From assembly GCF_001044255.1 (NCBI RefSeq), contig NZ_JYNX01000037.1, positions 110,081 to 170,343 on the forward strand: a stretch of 60,263 bases of DNA, given 5' to 3'. Position 1 is the stretch's first letter; the number at the start of each line of letters is the position of its first letter. Positions 34,159 through 42,585 of the stretch are shown piece by piece. Position numbers and translations under genes: made by a program. The notes below the pieces were generated by a model that saw nothing but the letters and a program-made list of their open reading frames with translations, was not told the DNA's origin and ran no database searches. The DNA comes from Mycolicibacterium chubuense. GTDB lineage: Bacteria > Actinomycetota > Actinomycetes > Mycobacteriales > Mycobacteriaceae.

Positions 34159-35196
34159 TCACCGGCGCGGGTCGATGATCGTGATGCCCGCGGGTGCCGC
34201 ACTGTCGAGAGCCGGCAGTGCCGCACCCGCGTCCTCGAGCCCGATGGTCCGCTCGATGAGCTCCTGAGGCCGTAGCTCCCCGCGCTCGATCATCGTCAGC
34301 ATCGCAGGGTAGTCCGCCGCCGCCATCCCGTGGCTTCCCAGAAGATCGATCTCCCAAGCGATCACGCGATCCATCGGAAGACGCGGATGACCGTGCACCG
34401 GCGGCAGCAGACCCACCTGGACGTGTCGGCCGCGACGGCGAAGGCTGAGGATCGACAACTGGCAGGCCGCTTCGTGCCCCACCGCGTCGACGCCGACATG
34501 GCTTCCGCCGCGGGTGATCTCGTGGACCCGGTCGGCGACGTCGGCGCCGTCGGCAATCAGGGTGTGATCAGCCCCGAGTGCCTCCGCCGCAGCCAGCGCG
34601 CCGGATGTCCGGTCGATCGCGATGACGTTGGCGCCCAACGCTTTACCGATCATGACTGCGCTCAGGCCCACGCCGCCCGCGCCCACCACGGTCAGCCACT
34701 CCCCGTCTGACAGATGGGCCCGGCCGATGAGCGCCCGATAGGCGGTGGCGAACCGGCAGCCCAGACTCGCCGCCGCCGCGAACGAGACGGATTCGGGAAG
34801 GGCCACCAGATTCGTGTCGGCAGCAGGCAGGGCGACGTACTCGGCGAAGGAACCCCAGTAGGTGAATCCGGGCTGCTCCTGACGGGGACAGACCTGCGCG
34901 CTGCCCGATCGGCACCACGCGCAGACGCCGCAGCCGCACACGAACGGCACGGTCACCCGGTCACCGACCGTCCATCGCTGCACGCCGGCGCCGACCGCTT
35001 CGACGACACCGGCCAGCTCGTGGCCCGGAACGTGCGGAAGCGAGAGCGTCTCGTGGCCGACCCACGCGTGCCAGTCGCTGCGGCACAGTCCCGTTGCCCG
35101 AACGGCCACCACGACCCCGTCATGGGGCGCAACAGGATCCGGCACGGTCCGGACGTCGAGCGGGCCGCCGACGCGGTCCATCACCAGTGCGCGCAT
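34159..35196 (-). CDS. Zinc-dependent alcohol dehydrogenase family protein
   Basis: The 345-residue MDR enzyme has catalytic zinc ligands in TGLCRSDWHAWVGH and PHVPGHELAGVV, and the full structural-zinc lobe CGCGVCAWCRSGSAQVC. The cofactor motif is VVGAGGVGLSAVMIGKALGA. It is probably an NAD(P)-dependent dehydrogenase of an aliphatic or aromatic alcohol. It follows the 3-hydroxyisobutyrate dehydrogenase-like gene by 8 bp on the same strand, so they form a two-gene operon. Confidence 0.86.
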   Translation of the reverse strand: MRALVMDRVGGPLDVRTVPDPVAPHDGVVVAVRATGLCRSDWHAWVGHETLSLPHVPGHELAGVVEAVGAGVQRWTVGDRVTVPFVCGCGVCAWCRSGSAQVCPRQEQPGFTYWGSFAEYVALPAADTNLVALPESVSFAAAASLGCRFATAYRALIGRAHLSDGEWLTVVGAGGVGLSAVMIGKALGANVIAIDRTSGALAAAEALGADHTLIADGADVADRVHEITRGGSHVGVDAVGHEAACQLSILSLRRRGRHVQVGLLPPVHGHPRLPMDRVIAWEIDLLGSHGMAAADYPAMLTMIERGELRPQELIERTIGLEDAGAALPALDSAAPAGITIIDPRR

Positions 35197-35204
35197 CGTG
35201 CTTC

Positions 35205-36053
35205 TCAGAATCCGAAGTAGACCGCGGCCATGTCGTCACCGCCGTGGCCGGCGCTGCTGGCCGCATCGAAGGCCGCGCGAACGCCGTCGATCAGCACCGT
35301 CGACACGCCGGAGGCGCCGAGCGCATCCCCGATCAGCCCGGCGTCCTTGCGGACCCCGTCGACGCTGAACTGGGGAGCGTAGGAGTCCCGGATGATCGCC
35401 GCACCTTTCATCTGGAGGTAAGCGGAGTTCGCGGCTGATCCGTCGAACGCGTCCAACACCTGCTGCTGGTCGACGCCGAGCGCTTTGGCCAGGGCGAGTG
35501 ACTGCCCCGCAGCGGCAGCGAGCGTGGCGATCCACGCATTGCACGCCAGTTTGAGTTTCGAGCCGAGCCCCGGTTCGTCGCCCACCCAGATCGTCTTCGT
35601 GCCAACGGCATCGAACGCCGGCTGCACCCGGTCCCGCAGCGCGGGATCACCGGACGCCAGCATCACTAGTTGGCCCTGCTCGGCCGGCGCCTTCGTGCCG
35701 AGCACCGGACAGTCCAGGAAAGCGACACCGTGCCGGGCGGCGACCGACGCGGTCTGTGCGGCACCCTCGACGCCGACGGTCGCGCACTGGACGAAGACCG
35801 CGTCCTGCTGCATGTGCGGCAGCACGGTCTCCATCACGTCCAGGGTGGATTCTGCGTCGAACAGCATGGCCATCACGACGTCGGCGTCGGCGACGGCCGC
35901 AACCGGATCCAACGCCACCGTCGCGCCGTCGTCGGCCAACGGCTCCGCCCGCGCGACGGTGCGGTTCCACACCGTGACGTCCATGCCTGCACGCAACAGA
36001 GACTGTGCCATGCCGGCACCCATGGCGCCCGTACCCAGGATTGCAACTCGCAT
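35205..36053 (-). CDS. 3-hydroxyisobutyrate dehydrogenase-like NAD(P)-dependent oxidoreductase
   Basis: The 282-residue beta-hydroxyacid dehydrogenase begins MRVAILGTGAMGAGMAQSLL (NADP fold). It has the substrate motif DCPVLGTKAPAEQGQLVMLA and the catalytic Lys in GLGSKLKLACNAWIA. Family enzymes oxidise beta-hydroxy acids or reduce imines. An ATG nine bases upstream (36062) is an alternative start; neither has a clear ribosome site, so a leaderless mRNA is possible. Divergent from the nitroreductase-like gene; the 52-bp gap is GCGCGC-rich. Confidence 0.84.
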   Translation of the reverse strand: MRVAILGTGAMGAGMAQSLLRAGMDVTVWNRTVARAEPLADDGATVALDPVAAVADADVVMAMLFDAESTLDVMETVLPHMQQDAVFVQCATVGVEGAAQTASVAARHGVAFLDCPVLGTKAPAEQGQLVMLASGDPALRDRVQPAFDAVGTKTIWVGDEPGLGSKLKLACNAWIATLAAAAGQSLALAKALGVDQQQVLDAFDGSAANSAYLQMKGAAIIRDSYAPQFSVDGVRKDAGLIGDALGASGVSTVLIDGVRAAFDAASSAGHGGDDMAAVYFGF

Positions 36054-36105
36054 GGGCTTCATTGTGCGCGTCGCGCGCGCGTCGCTCGCGCTACCCTCGC
36101 CAACC

Positions 36106-36612
36106 ATGGGTATTCCCGAGGTCGAACCGACAGCGCCGTCGCCCCTGTTTCTGGCGGGCGCCAAGCTGATGGGCACCGACACCGCGCGCCGGTTCCTCAA
36201 GCGGTACGGCTGGCGCATCGACCGGGCCGTCATCAAGCTGACGAACGGGCACGTGTCGATGTCGCTCGTGCTTCCCGAAGTGCTGCTCACCCACACCGGC
36301 GCGAAGACGGGTCAGCAGCGCAGCACGCCACTGACCTACTTCACCGATCGCGGCAGGGTCATCACCATCGCCTCGAACTACGGCGGCGACCGCCACCCCG
36401 CCTGGTACCACAACGTCATGGCGCATCCGCACGTGACGCTGTCGACGCGCGGCTACACCGGCACCTTCGTCGCCGAAGAGATGACAGGTGCCGAACGGGA
36501 CCGGCTGTTCGACCTGGCCAAGCGATTCGTCCCGAACTACGCCGACTACGAACGGATGGCCGGCAGCCGGCGGATCCCGGTCGTGGCGTTCACCGAGACG
36601 ACGTCGGGCTGA
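36106..36612 (+). CDS. Deazaflavin-dependent nitroreductase (Ddn) family protein
   Basis: The 168-residue protein matches Ddn-like F420 proteins: LLTHTGAKTGQQRSTPLTYF, followed by ASNYGGDRHPAWYHNVMAHP, and a HVTLSTRGYTGTFVAEEM strand. In mycobacteria these reduce quinones or nitroimidazoles with F420H2. The N-terminal 30 residues form an amphipathic helix expected to touch the membrane. The ATG at 36106 is chosen because family similarity begins there. Confidence 0.82.
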   Translation: MGIPEVEPTAPSPLFLAGAKLMGTDTARRFLKRYGWRIDRAVIKLTNGHVSMSLVLPEVLLTHTGAKTGQQRSTPLTYFTDRGRVITIASNYGGDRHPAWYHNVMAHPHVTLSTRGYTGTFVAEEMTGAERDRLFDLAKRFVPNYADYERMAGSRRIPVVAFTETTSG

Positions 36613-36984
36613 CACGGGGGTCTCGTCCGCCTGCCCTCGTTGACAGTGCTCTCGATGAGGCGTTGACTGGACTCTGTTAGGAAAAGACCGGCATGGGGCC
36701 GGGTTCCACACTGCCCGTCATGGGCCTGTGATCCCGTCGACGTCGAGTAGCCGCCCAAACATCCTTGTTTCGTGCGCGCCTGCACAGTGTGTCGTGGGTC
36801 GACTTCCTTTCTCTATCCCGGTGTCCGGCCTTAGAGGTTTGATGGCTGACGCTCGTCTCCGACACCACCAGGACCCGCCGAGCACGGCCCGTGTGCGGGG
36901 CTGTCCCCCGCGCCCCGCGCACGGGTCATCCACATGTCTGCGAGCGATTCACGGGGGTGGGTCGATACTCCACCCACCGCCAGG
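36613..36984. other. Intergenic stretch without a supported gene
   Basis: This 372-bp stretch lies between the convergent Ddn-like gene and the first GAF-ANTAR gene. Overlapping short open frames on both strands have no family character and no ribosome site. No tRNA, repeat or clear terminator was seen. Confidence 0.4.
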
Positions 36985-37746
36985 TCAATCCCGATTACGC
37001 TGCCTCACAAGAATTTCAAGGTCCGCAAGCAGGGCGGGGCGGGCATCAGAATCGCTGATCAGAATTTGTGCCGTCTGGGTCAGGTGCTGTCCGTGCACAC
37101 GGGCGTGTTGCCGCAACATCGCGAACGCGTCTTCTACGGATATGTCGAAACGCTCCCTCAAGTAGCCTTTGGCCTGCTCGACGACGACCCGGCTGTTGAG
37201 TGCGGCGCGCAGTTGCGTGCCGACTGTCGCTTCGTTGGGGGCGTGATCTTGGAGGATGGTGACCGAGGCGATGTGGGCGAGGGTCCGGGCGACCAGCAGA
37301 TCGGCTTCGTCGAGGTCGCCACTGTGGGTGCCGAACAATCCCAAGGCTCCGAGCACCGAGCCACCGGCGCGCATGGGCACGGCGTGCACCGACACGTAGC
37401 CCGCGTCCGTGGCAGCGGGCACGAACAGCGGCCATCGCTGTCGTTCCAAGGACAAGTCGGATACCACGACGATCTGGCCGTGGGCATAGCACTCCAGGCA
37501 GGGGCCTTCGTCGGCCTGAATCTGGAACAGCTCCAGCTCTTGGGAGCGTTCAGAGGTTGCGGCCATCAGGTGGAGGTGTTGCCGTGTGTCCGCCAAGAGG
37601 AGGCCCGCAGCTTCGACGTCGAGCAGTAGGGCGCAGTGTTCGGTGAGATCGGTGAGAAGCTCCACGGTGTCGAAATCGTCGAGCAGGGTGTCGACGAGGG
37701 AGACGACGGCGTTCAGAACGCGGGCTTCTCTGGGTGTTTCACTCAT
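36985..37746 (-). CDS. GAF-ANTAR regulator A
   Basis: The 253-residue protein has a GAF sensor domain (about 25-165; VELLTDLTEHCALLLDVEAA, then DEGPCLECYAHGQIV and VPMRAGGSVLGALGLFG) and a C-terminal ANTAR RNA-binding domain (about 185-240; VVEQAKGYLRERFDISVEDA, then FAMLRQHARVHG). ANTAR proteins bind dual hexaloop RNA hairpins and prevent transcription termination. AGAAGGGA precedes the ATG. It is downstream of GAF-ANTAR B on the same strand, 55 bp away. It is closely similar to regulator D (same VVSLVD start and ECY/DCY motif). Confidence 0.85.
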   Translation of the reverse strand: MSETPREARVLNAVVSLVDTLLDDFDTVELLTDLTEHCALLLDVEAAGLLLADTRQHLHLMAATSERSQELELFQIQADEGPCLECYAHGQIVVVSDLSLERQRWPLFVPAATDAGYVSVHAVPMRAGGSVLGALGLFGTHSGDLDEADLLVARTLAHIASVTILQDHAPNEATVGTQLRAALNSRVVVEQAKGYLRERFDISVEDAFAMLRQHARVHGQHLTQTAQILISDSDARPALLADLEILVRQRNRD

Positions 37747-37801
37747 AGTGGTGTCCCTTCTGCGTCGTTCGCCTTGCCAGCATGGCGGCGGGAGCGGCGC
37801 A

Positions 37802-38512
37802 TCACTCGCCGTCCAAGCGTAAGCGTCGTTCGAGGATGTCGCGGGCGACCTCGGTGGCGCTCCGACCGGTGGCGTAGGCGTGCGCACGTAAACGGACCAA
37901 TGCGGCTGGCGCGCTGATCGTCAGCTGTGCCATCAACATGCCGGTGGCCTGGCTGACTTCCGCCCGGGTCAGTGTGTTGAGCTCGTTCCAGGCGTCGCTG
38001 CCCGGCTTGGCGGCCATGTCGTCCAGATTGTGGTGGAGAAGATCCAGCATAGGCATCTGAGCCAGTTCGGCGGCCGCCGTCACGCCGGCAACTTGCTCTG
38101 CCACCAGAGCCGTCGGGGCCGCCTGGAACAGATCCAATGCGCCAATGTATTCGCCGGCGATCATGATCGGCACCGCGTACACACCGTGGATGTCGTGGGC
38201 CAGCATCGCGGGACCATAACCCGGCCAACGGGTTTCGGCGGGGTCGGCCAAATCGACCACTACCACCGGTGCCCGGTACGCCACAGCATCCAGACAGGGC
38301 CCCTCGCCGTGGGTGAACTGCTCCTCGTCATACATCCGCGCGGCGGCATCGCTTGCTCCCAGGGTTCCGATATTGGCGCCGTCGAACACCAGCGATACCG
38401 CGGCAGCATCAATGCTCAGGAACTGCACACAGGCTTCGCAGAGCCGATCTGCGGCGGCCACACCTCGGCTGTCCCCAACGGCTTCCAGGAGTTGTTCTAG
38501 GATCGCCGTCAT
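37802..38512 (-). CDS. GAF-ANTAR regulator B
   Basis: The 236-residue protein has a GAF domain (DRLCEACVQFLSIDAAAVSL, then HGEGPCLDAVAYRAPVVVVD and YAVPIMIAGEYIGALDLFQ) and an ANTAR domain (VSQATGMLMAQLTISAPAAL). The ligand is unknown. It is the promoter-proximal gene of a two-gene unit with regulator A and is divergent from the hydrolase-ANTAR pseudogene. The Gly-Glu-Gly-Pro-Cys motif is shared with regulators D and E and might be redox-active; that is inference. Confidence 0.84.
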   Translation of the reverse strand: MTAILEQLLEAVGDSRGVAAADRLCEACVQFLSIDAAAVSLVFDGANIGTLGASDAAARMYDEEQFTHGEGPCLDAVAYRAPVVVVDLADPAETRWPGYGPAMLAHDIHGVYAVPIMIAGEYIGALDLFQAAPTALVAEQVAGVTAAAELAQMPMLDLLHHNLDDMAAKPGSDAWNELNTLTRAEVSQATGMLMAQLTISAPAALVRLRAHAYATGRSATEVARDILERRLRLDGE

Positions 38513-38730
38513 GGTCTGAGGCGCGTCGCAGCAGTTGCGGCAGAACCACGTTCAGCTCTCACTTCAAGGCCCATCTCTACGGTCACAGCCAGGGGGTGTC
38601 CCCCACTTCCCTGGTCGTGATGATCAGACGTACCCACCACCGGAGCTTCGAAACGCAGCCATCGTCAGCGGAGTGACGCGATCGTCGGCGCCGGACTGTT
38701 TGAGTTGTCCAGGCAGGGTCATCCCCGGAC

Positions 38731-39725
38731 ATGGCCGACAAAGCTCCGGACATCGACGTCGCGTACGTCGAGATACACGGCGAGCGGTCGGTCACTCGCT
38801 CGGCGGTGGTATCGCGATGCAGTTCTTCTATCAGCATCCGGAGTACTGCCAGCGCTTGGTATTGGTCAGTAGCGGCGGTCTGGGACCCGATGTGGCTTGG
38901 GTTTTGCGTATTCTGTCCGCTCCGGGCGCCGAGTTGGTGCTTCCAGTGATCGCGCCGAAGCTGCTTTTGGCCCTCGGCAACAAGGTGCGACCGTGGCTGG
39001 GTCGGACGCGGCTGGGGTCGGTCGAGGCCGACCAGGCCTGGCAGGCATACAGCTCGCTGTCCGAGCGTCCCACTCGTTCAGCATTCCTGCACACGCTGCG
39101 GTCGGTGGTCGACTACCGCGGCCAGGCGGTGAGCGCACTGAGCCGTCTTCAGGTGCGAAGCGAGGTACCCACTCTGGTGATCTGGGGGGCCCGGGATCCC
39201 ATTATTCCCGTCGAGCACAGCCACACGGTGCGGACCGCGCGCCCTGACAGCACCGTGACCGTCCTGCCTGGTCTGGGCTTCCCGCACGTCCAGGCACCCG
39301 CGGTAGTCGCCTCAGTGATCGACGAATTCATCGCTGCCAACCCGGTGCACGAACAGAACTCGGTTGCAGAACGCACTCTGGTCGAAGACCTCGGCGGCGA
39401 TCTCCGGATCCGCCACCAGATCCACGTCGCAGTGGGCCTCCTGATGGGTTTGCGTGGTTGCTCGCAGTCCGAAGCTCACAACGAATTTCACGCCGCAGTC
39501 GCCGAAACCGGTCTCTCAGCCGAAGCTCTCGCGCGTGCGTTGATCTCCATATACAGCGGCACAACCGAGCCCGAGAACGCGGCAGACCAGGTCAACCGCC
39601 GCTTGGTCGTGCGGTCCCGGTGGCAGCCGCTGCTGAGCGCTCGGGGACTCGGTCATGTGCCCGCGACGATCCCCCCGGGATTACGCGCTCGCTATGGCCC
39701 TTCGAATGAATCGGTGATGTGCTGA
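38731..39725 (+). pseudogene. Alpha/beta hydrolase fused to a C-terminal ANTAR domain, internally deleted
   Basis: An ATG at 38731 opens a hydrolase-like N-terminus (MADKAPDIDVAYVEIHGER). About 20 codons later homology jumps, in another frame, to AVGHSLGGGIAMQFFYQHPE, the nucleophile elbow and beyond. About 75-80 codons with the oxyanion hole and Asp are missing and the two halves are out of frame. The rest is intact: acid/His region PTLVIWGARDPIIP and LPGLGFPHVQAP, then a linker and an ANTAR-like domain (IRHQIHVAVGLLMGLRGCSQ). The downstream frame is open from 38535, so a truncated product with the ANTAR part may still be made. Confidence 0.68.
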
Positions 39726-39810
39726 ATCTGGGCGGCAGCCTAGCCGATCGCGACATGTCTGCCGCACGTGCCGGTATCGTCGGGACAGGCGACGCCGAGG
39801 GGAAGTGCCG

Positions 39811-40500
39811 ATGATGGCCGACGACGAGCACCGCGAGATCGTCGCGAAACTCGCCGCGCTCGTCGGTGAGCAGCAGCGTCGCGAGGCGCCGATGGAGTCC
39901 GGGTTGCACGAAATCATTGCGGCGGCTGTCCGCAACGTCACCGGCGCCGATTATGCCGGGATGACCATGGCCAGTCGGTCTCGGGGAATCAGCACCGCTG
40001 CCGCCACCGACGGCGTCGCCGCGCTGCTGGACGAAATCCAGCAGCGCCACCAAGAGGGCCCGTGCATTTCGGCGGCCTGGGATCACCACATCGTTCGCAT
40101 CGACGACATGGAGACCGAACAACGCTGGCCCCGGTACCGGAGTGCTGCGCTCACCGAGACCCCAGTCCGGTCGGTACTCGCTTTCGAGCTGTCCGTCGGC
40201 GACGGCGTGCTCGCGGCGCTCAACTTCTACTCGGAGCGTCCGCGCGCGTTCGAACGGGAATCCCTCGAGCTTGGTCTGATCTACTCCACCCATATTGCTC
40301 TGGCGTGGAGCATGTTTCGGCGCAACGCGCAGTTTCGCAGCGCACTCGCCTCTCGCGACCTGATCGGTCAGGCCAAAGGCATGGTCATGGAGAGGTACAA
40401 AGTCGATGCGGTGCGCGCGTTCGAGTTGATCGCCCGCTTGTCACAGGACTCCAACATCAAGTTGATCGATGTCGCCAGGCAGATCATCGATCACCCGTAA
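39811..40500 (+). CDS. GAF-ANTAR regulator C
   Basis: The 229-residue protein has a GAF domain (about 20-155; GLHEIIAAAVRNVTGADYAG, then HQEGPCISAAWDHHIVRIDD and FELSVGDGVLAALNFYSE) and an ANTAR domain (about 170-225; RDLIGQAKGMVMERYKVDAV, then FELIARLSQDSN). The ATG is preceded by GAGGGGAAG. It is the only plus-strand intact member of the cluster and follows the hydrolase-ANTAR pseudogene by 85 bp. Partner RNA unknown. Confidence 0.84.
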   Translation: MMADDEHREIVAKLAALVGEQQRREAPMESGLHEIIAAAVRNVTGADYAGMTMASRSRGISTAAATDGVAALLDEIQQRHQEGPCISAAWDHHIVRIDDMETEQRWPRYRSAALTETPVRSVLAFELSVGDGVLAALNFYSERPRAFERESLELGLIYSTHIALAWSMFRRNAQFRSALASRDLIGQAKGMVMERYKVDAVRAFELIARLSQDSNIKLIDVARQIIDHP

Positions 40501-40516
40501 CCGTGCCGTGCCGGCG

Positions 40517-41305
40517 TCATCTGTTGCGCCCCAACATGGCGGCGAATTCTGCCATCATGGCGGGACGCACGAGGCGGTCCGTGACGAGACGGCGCGCGAG
40601 GTCGGTGAGATACTCACCGTGCTCGCGGCTGTAGGTTCGCAGCAGGGTGAACGCCTCATCGGGGGTCACATCCAGAGTGCCACGTAGGAATCCCTTCGCC
40701 CTTTCGACCGCGTGCTGTCCCGCCAGCGCAGAGTTCAGACGCGGCGCGGCAGTGGAGGAGTCCGGCCCGCGCTGCCGCAGCAGTGCCATTCCGGCGATTC
40801 GAGCAAGAGCCTGCGCCATCAGTACGTCAGCGTCGTCCATGCCCCCGTCGTCGCTGACGAGTCCCAGTGTGCCGAGCACCGTCTCGCCACCGCGTATGGG
40901 AACGGCGTGCATCGACGAGAATCCGAATTCCCCTGCGGCCGCGACGAATCGCGGCCAGCGATCTGTCGCAGCGCGAACGTCGTCGACACCGATGACACTG
41001 CCGCTGGTGTAGCAGTCCCGGCAGGGTCCCTCCTGTGCCGCCAGCCGGAAGAGTTCGACCGCGCCCGGCTGTGCAGACGACGCCGCCATCAGGTGCAAAT
41101 CTGAATCCGGATCGGCGACGAGCAAACCGGTCTGCTTGCCGAGAATCTCCGTGGAGCTTCGCGTGAGATCGGTGAGGAGCTCGACGATGTCGAAGTCGAC
41201 GAGCACCCTGTCCACAAGCGATACGACCGTCTCGAGGAGGCGGGTGTTGACGAAGACGTCTGTGTGTGCGGTGATGGCGTGATACTCCTGACGTTCGACT
41301 CTCAA
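40517..41305 (-). CDS. GAF-ANTAR regulator D
   Basis: The GAF-ANTAR protein contains VELLTDLTRSSTEILGKQTG, QEGPCRDCYTSGSVIGVDDV, HAVPIRGGETVLGTLGLVSD and the ANTAR region AVERAKGFLRGTLDVTPDEA. No ATG or GTG lies near its beginning. The annotated start is a TTG (41305) whose last two bases form the crp stop (TTGA overlap), implying translational coupling. An alternative is the rare ATC at 41275, which lies 9 bp after CAGGAG and gives an N-terminus aligned with regulator A. The frame is open far upstream but only as a shadow of the crp gene. Confidence 0.78.
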   Translation of the reverse strand: MRVERQEYHAITAHTDVFVNTRLLETVVSLVDRVLVDFDIVELLTDLTRSSTEILGKQTGLLVADPDSDLHLMAASSAQPGAVELFRLAAQEGPCRDCYTSGSVIGVDDVRAATDRWPRFVAAAGEFGFSSMHAVPIRGGETVLGTLGLVSDDGGMDDADVLMAQALARIAGMALLRQRGPDSSTAAPRLNSALAGQHAVERAKGFLRGTLDVTPDEAFTLLRTYSREHGEYLTDLARRLVTDRLVRPAMMAEFAAMLGRNR

Positions 41306-42081
41306 ACGGTGACTGTTCGTGCTGCTGGCGGCCAGGGGGGACTTCCCGCCATCCGACCGAGGTCTTCGGCGTTGGTGATGGTGATGTGCTTTCCGGTCAC
41401 CGTGATCCATCCCCGCCGGCGAAAATCGGTGAGGATCTTGCCCACCGTTTCCCGCGACGAGCCGACAAGCTGTCCGATGTCGTCCTGGGTCAGGCCGTGA
41501 CCCACGTGGATGGTGCGGCCCTTCGGTGCACCGAATCGATCGGCCAATGTCAGGAGCTGAACGGCGAGCCTGACTGCGATGCTTGCGGAGCACAGATAGG
41601 CGACGTTCTCCTCGGTGCGTTGCAGACGTCGCGCCAGCGCGGTGAGCAGAAGTTCGGCCAGCTCGGAACGCTCCCGCATCCAGGTGTGCATCGCCACGCG
41701 ATCCATGGCCAACAAGATCGTGTTCGATGTCGCTGTCGCGGTGACCGTGCGCGGGCTCGGATCGAACACGGCCAGTTCGCCGAAAACATCCGACGGTCCC
41801 AAGACTGCAGTCAGGCAGTCTCGACCACCGGCAGTGCGTCGGCTCAATCTGATGCGGCCGGCCACCACCAGATAAATCGCATCGCCGGGGTCTCCCTCGG
41901 TGAACACGATGTCGCGGCGCCTCAGGACCACCGGCGGGTGAAACAGCTGCATTGCCGCGATCACATCGCCGGGGCGGCACCCCTCGAAGATGGCCGCTCC
42001 GGACACGATCCGCGTCACGCTGTCGCGAGCCGGACCAGCTCTGCTCTCCGCGAAGGCCACGGGGCCCTGTGCGGAACTCAT
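41302..42081 (-). CDS. Crp/FNR-family transcriptional regulator
   Basis: The 259-residue protein has a cyclic-nucleotide-binding-type beta-roll (about 25-140; DIVFTEGDPGDAIYLVVAGR, then GELAVFDPSPRTVTATA). The dimer helix and winged HTH follow (GLTQDDIGQLVGSSRETVGK). It lacks FNR-type N-terminal cysteines, so the ligand could be cAMP or another nucleotide. It starts at an ATG overlapping the preceding small gene's stop (ATGA) and ends overlapping the next gene's TTG (TTGA), so three genes are coupled. Close to mycobacterial Crp/Cmr-type regulators in domain order. Confidence 0.85.
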   Translation of the reverse strand: MSSAQGPVAFAESRAGPARDSVTRIVSGAAIFEGCRPGDVIAAMQLFHPPVVLRRRDIVFTEGDPGDAIYLVVAGRIRLSRRTAGGRDCLTAVLGPSDVFGELAVFDPSPRTVTATATSNTILLAMDRVAMHTWMRERSELAELLLTALARRLQRTEENVAYLCSASIAVRLAVQLLTLADRFGAPKGRTIHVGHGLTQDDIGQLVGSSRETVGKILTDFRRRGWITVTGKHITITNAEDLGRMAGSPPWPPAARTVTV

Positions 42082-42422
42082 CGCGGTTGTGGCGCAGCCA
42101 CGATGCCTGCTGCTGTGATCGCCCTCGGCGCACAATCGACACAATTGGCCTCGTGTCGCAGGCAGTCGTTGATCACGGCGAGGTGGGCGGCGAGTTCGAC
42201 GGCGCTCATCGCGGAGTCGGCGGGATCGACCACGACCACCGTGTGAGGAGGCGAGCCCGGACATCGCCTGTCCGCCCAGACGAACCACATCGAGGCGGGC
42301 GATGCGCCCAATAGTGTTGCACAACAAGGGCTCGAACACTCCTGGCCCAGCCAGCGAAGGGCGGAGGCCAGGGTGAATACAGGTGCCATCGACGCCCGCG
42401 GCGGGCAGAGAACACGAAGCAT
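42078..42422 (-). CDS. Small Cys-rich protein coupled to the Crp-type regulator
   Basis: A 114-residue frame with eight Cys, including CLRHEANCVDC near the C-terminus (C87, C94, C97). Its TGA overlaps the regulator's ATG (ATGA). Third-position G/C bias is high in the last 70 codons, so a start at the ATG near 42290 (MWFVWADRRC) is also possible. No family is recognised. The C-x6-C-x2-C pattern could bind zinc or sense redox state. Called real because of the exact coupling and codon use. Confidence 0.45.
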   Translation of the reverse strand: MLRVLCPPRASMAPVFTLASALRWLGQECSSPCCATLLGASPASMWFVWADRRCPGSPPHTVVVVDPADSAMSAVELAAHLAVINDCLRHEANCVDCAPRAITAAGIVAAPQPR

Positions 42423-42585
42423 AGTGACTTCTGTCCATGGATGTCGCCCGTGTGTCCGGCGTGAGCTGAAGCTCGGTTACGACGGCGGCGGACGGCTGTC
42501 GAGTTCCGGAACGGCTAAGTTTCTAGCGCACGCCACGCTACCAGGCGAGTTGACCGGCCGCAGGGTTGTCCATCGGGAAGCCCGC

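Noticed and set aside
32844-34226. 460-codon minus-strand frame opposite the HtrA-like protease
   Set aside because: Shadow frame; the plus strand has a full catalytic triad and PDZ domain.
40517-42142. 541-codon version of GAF-ANTAR D
   Set aside because: The N-terminal half is an Arg-rich shadow of the Crp-type gene on the same strand in another frame.
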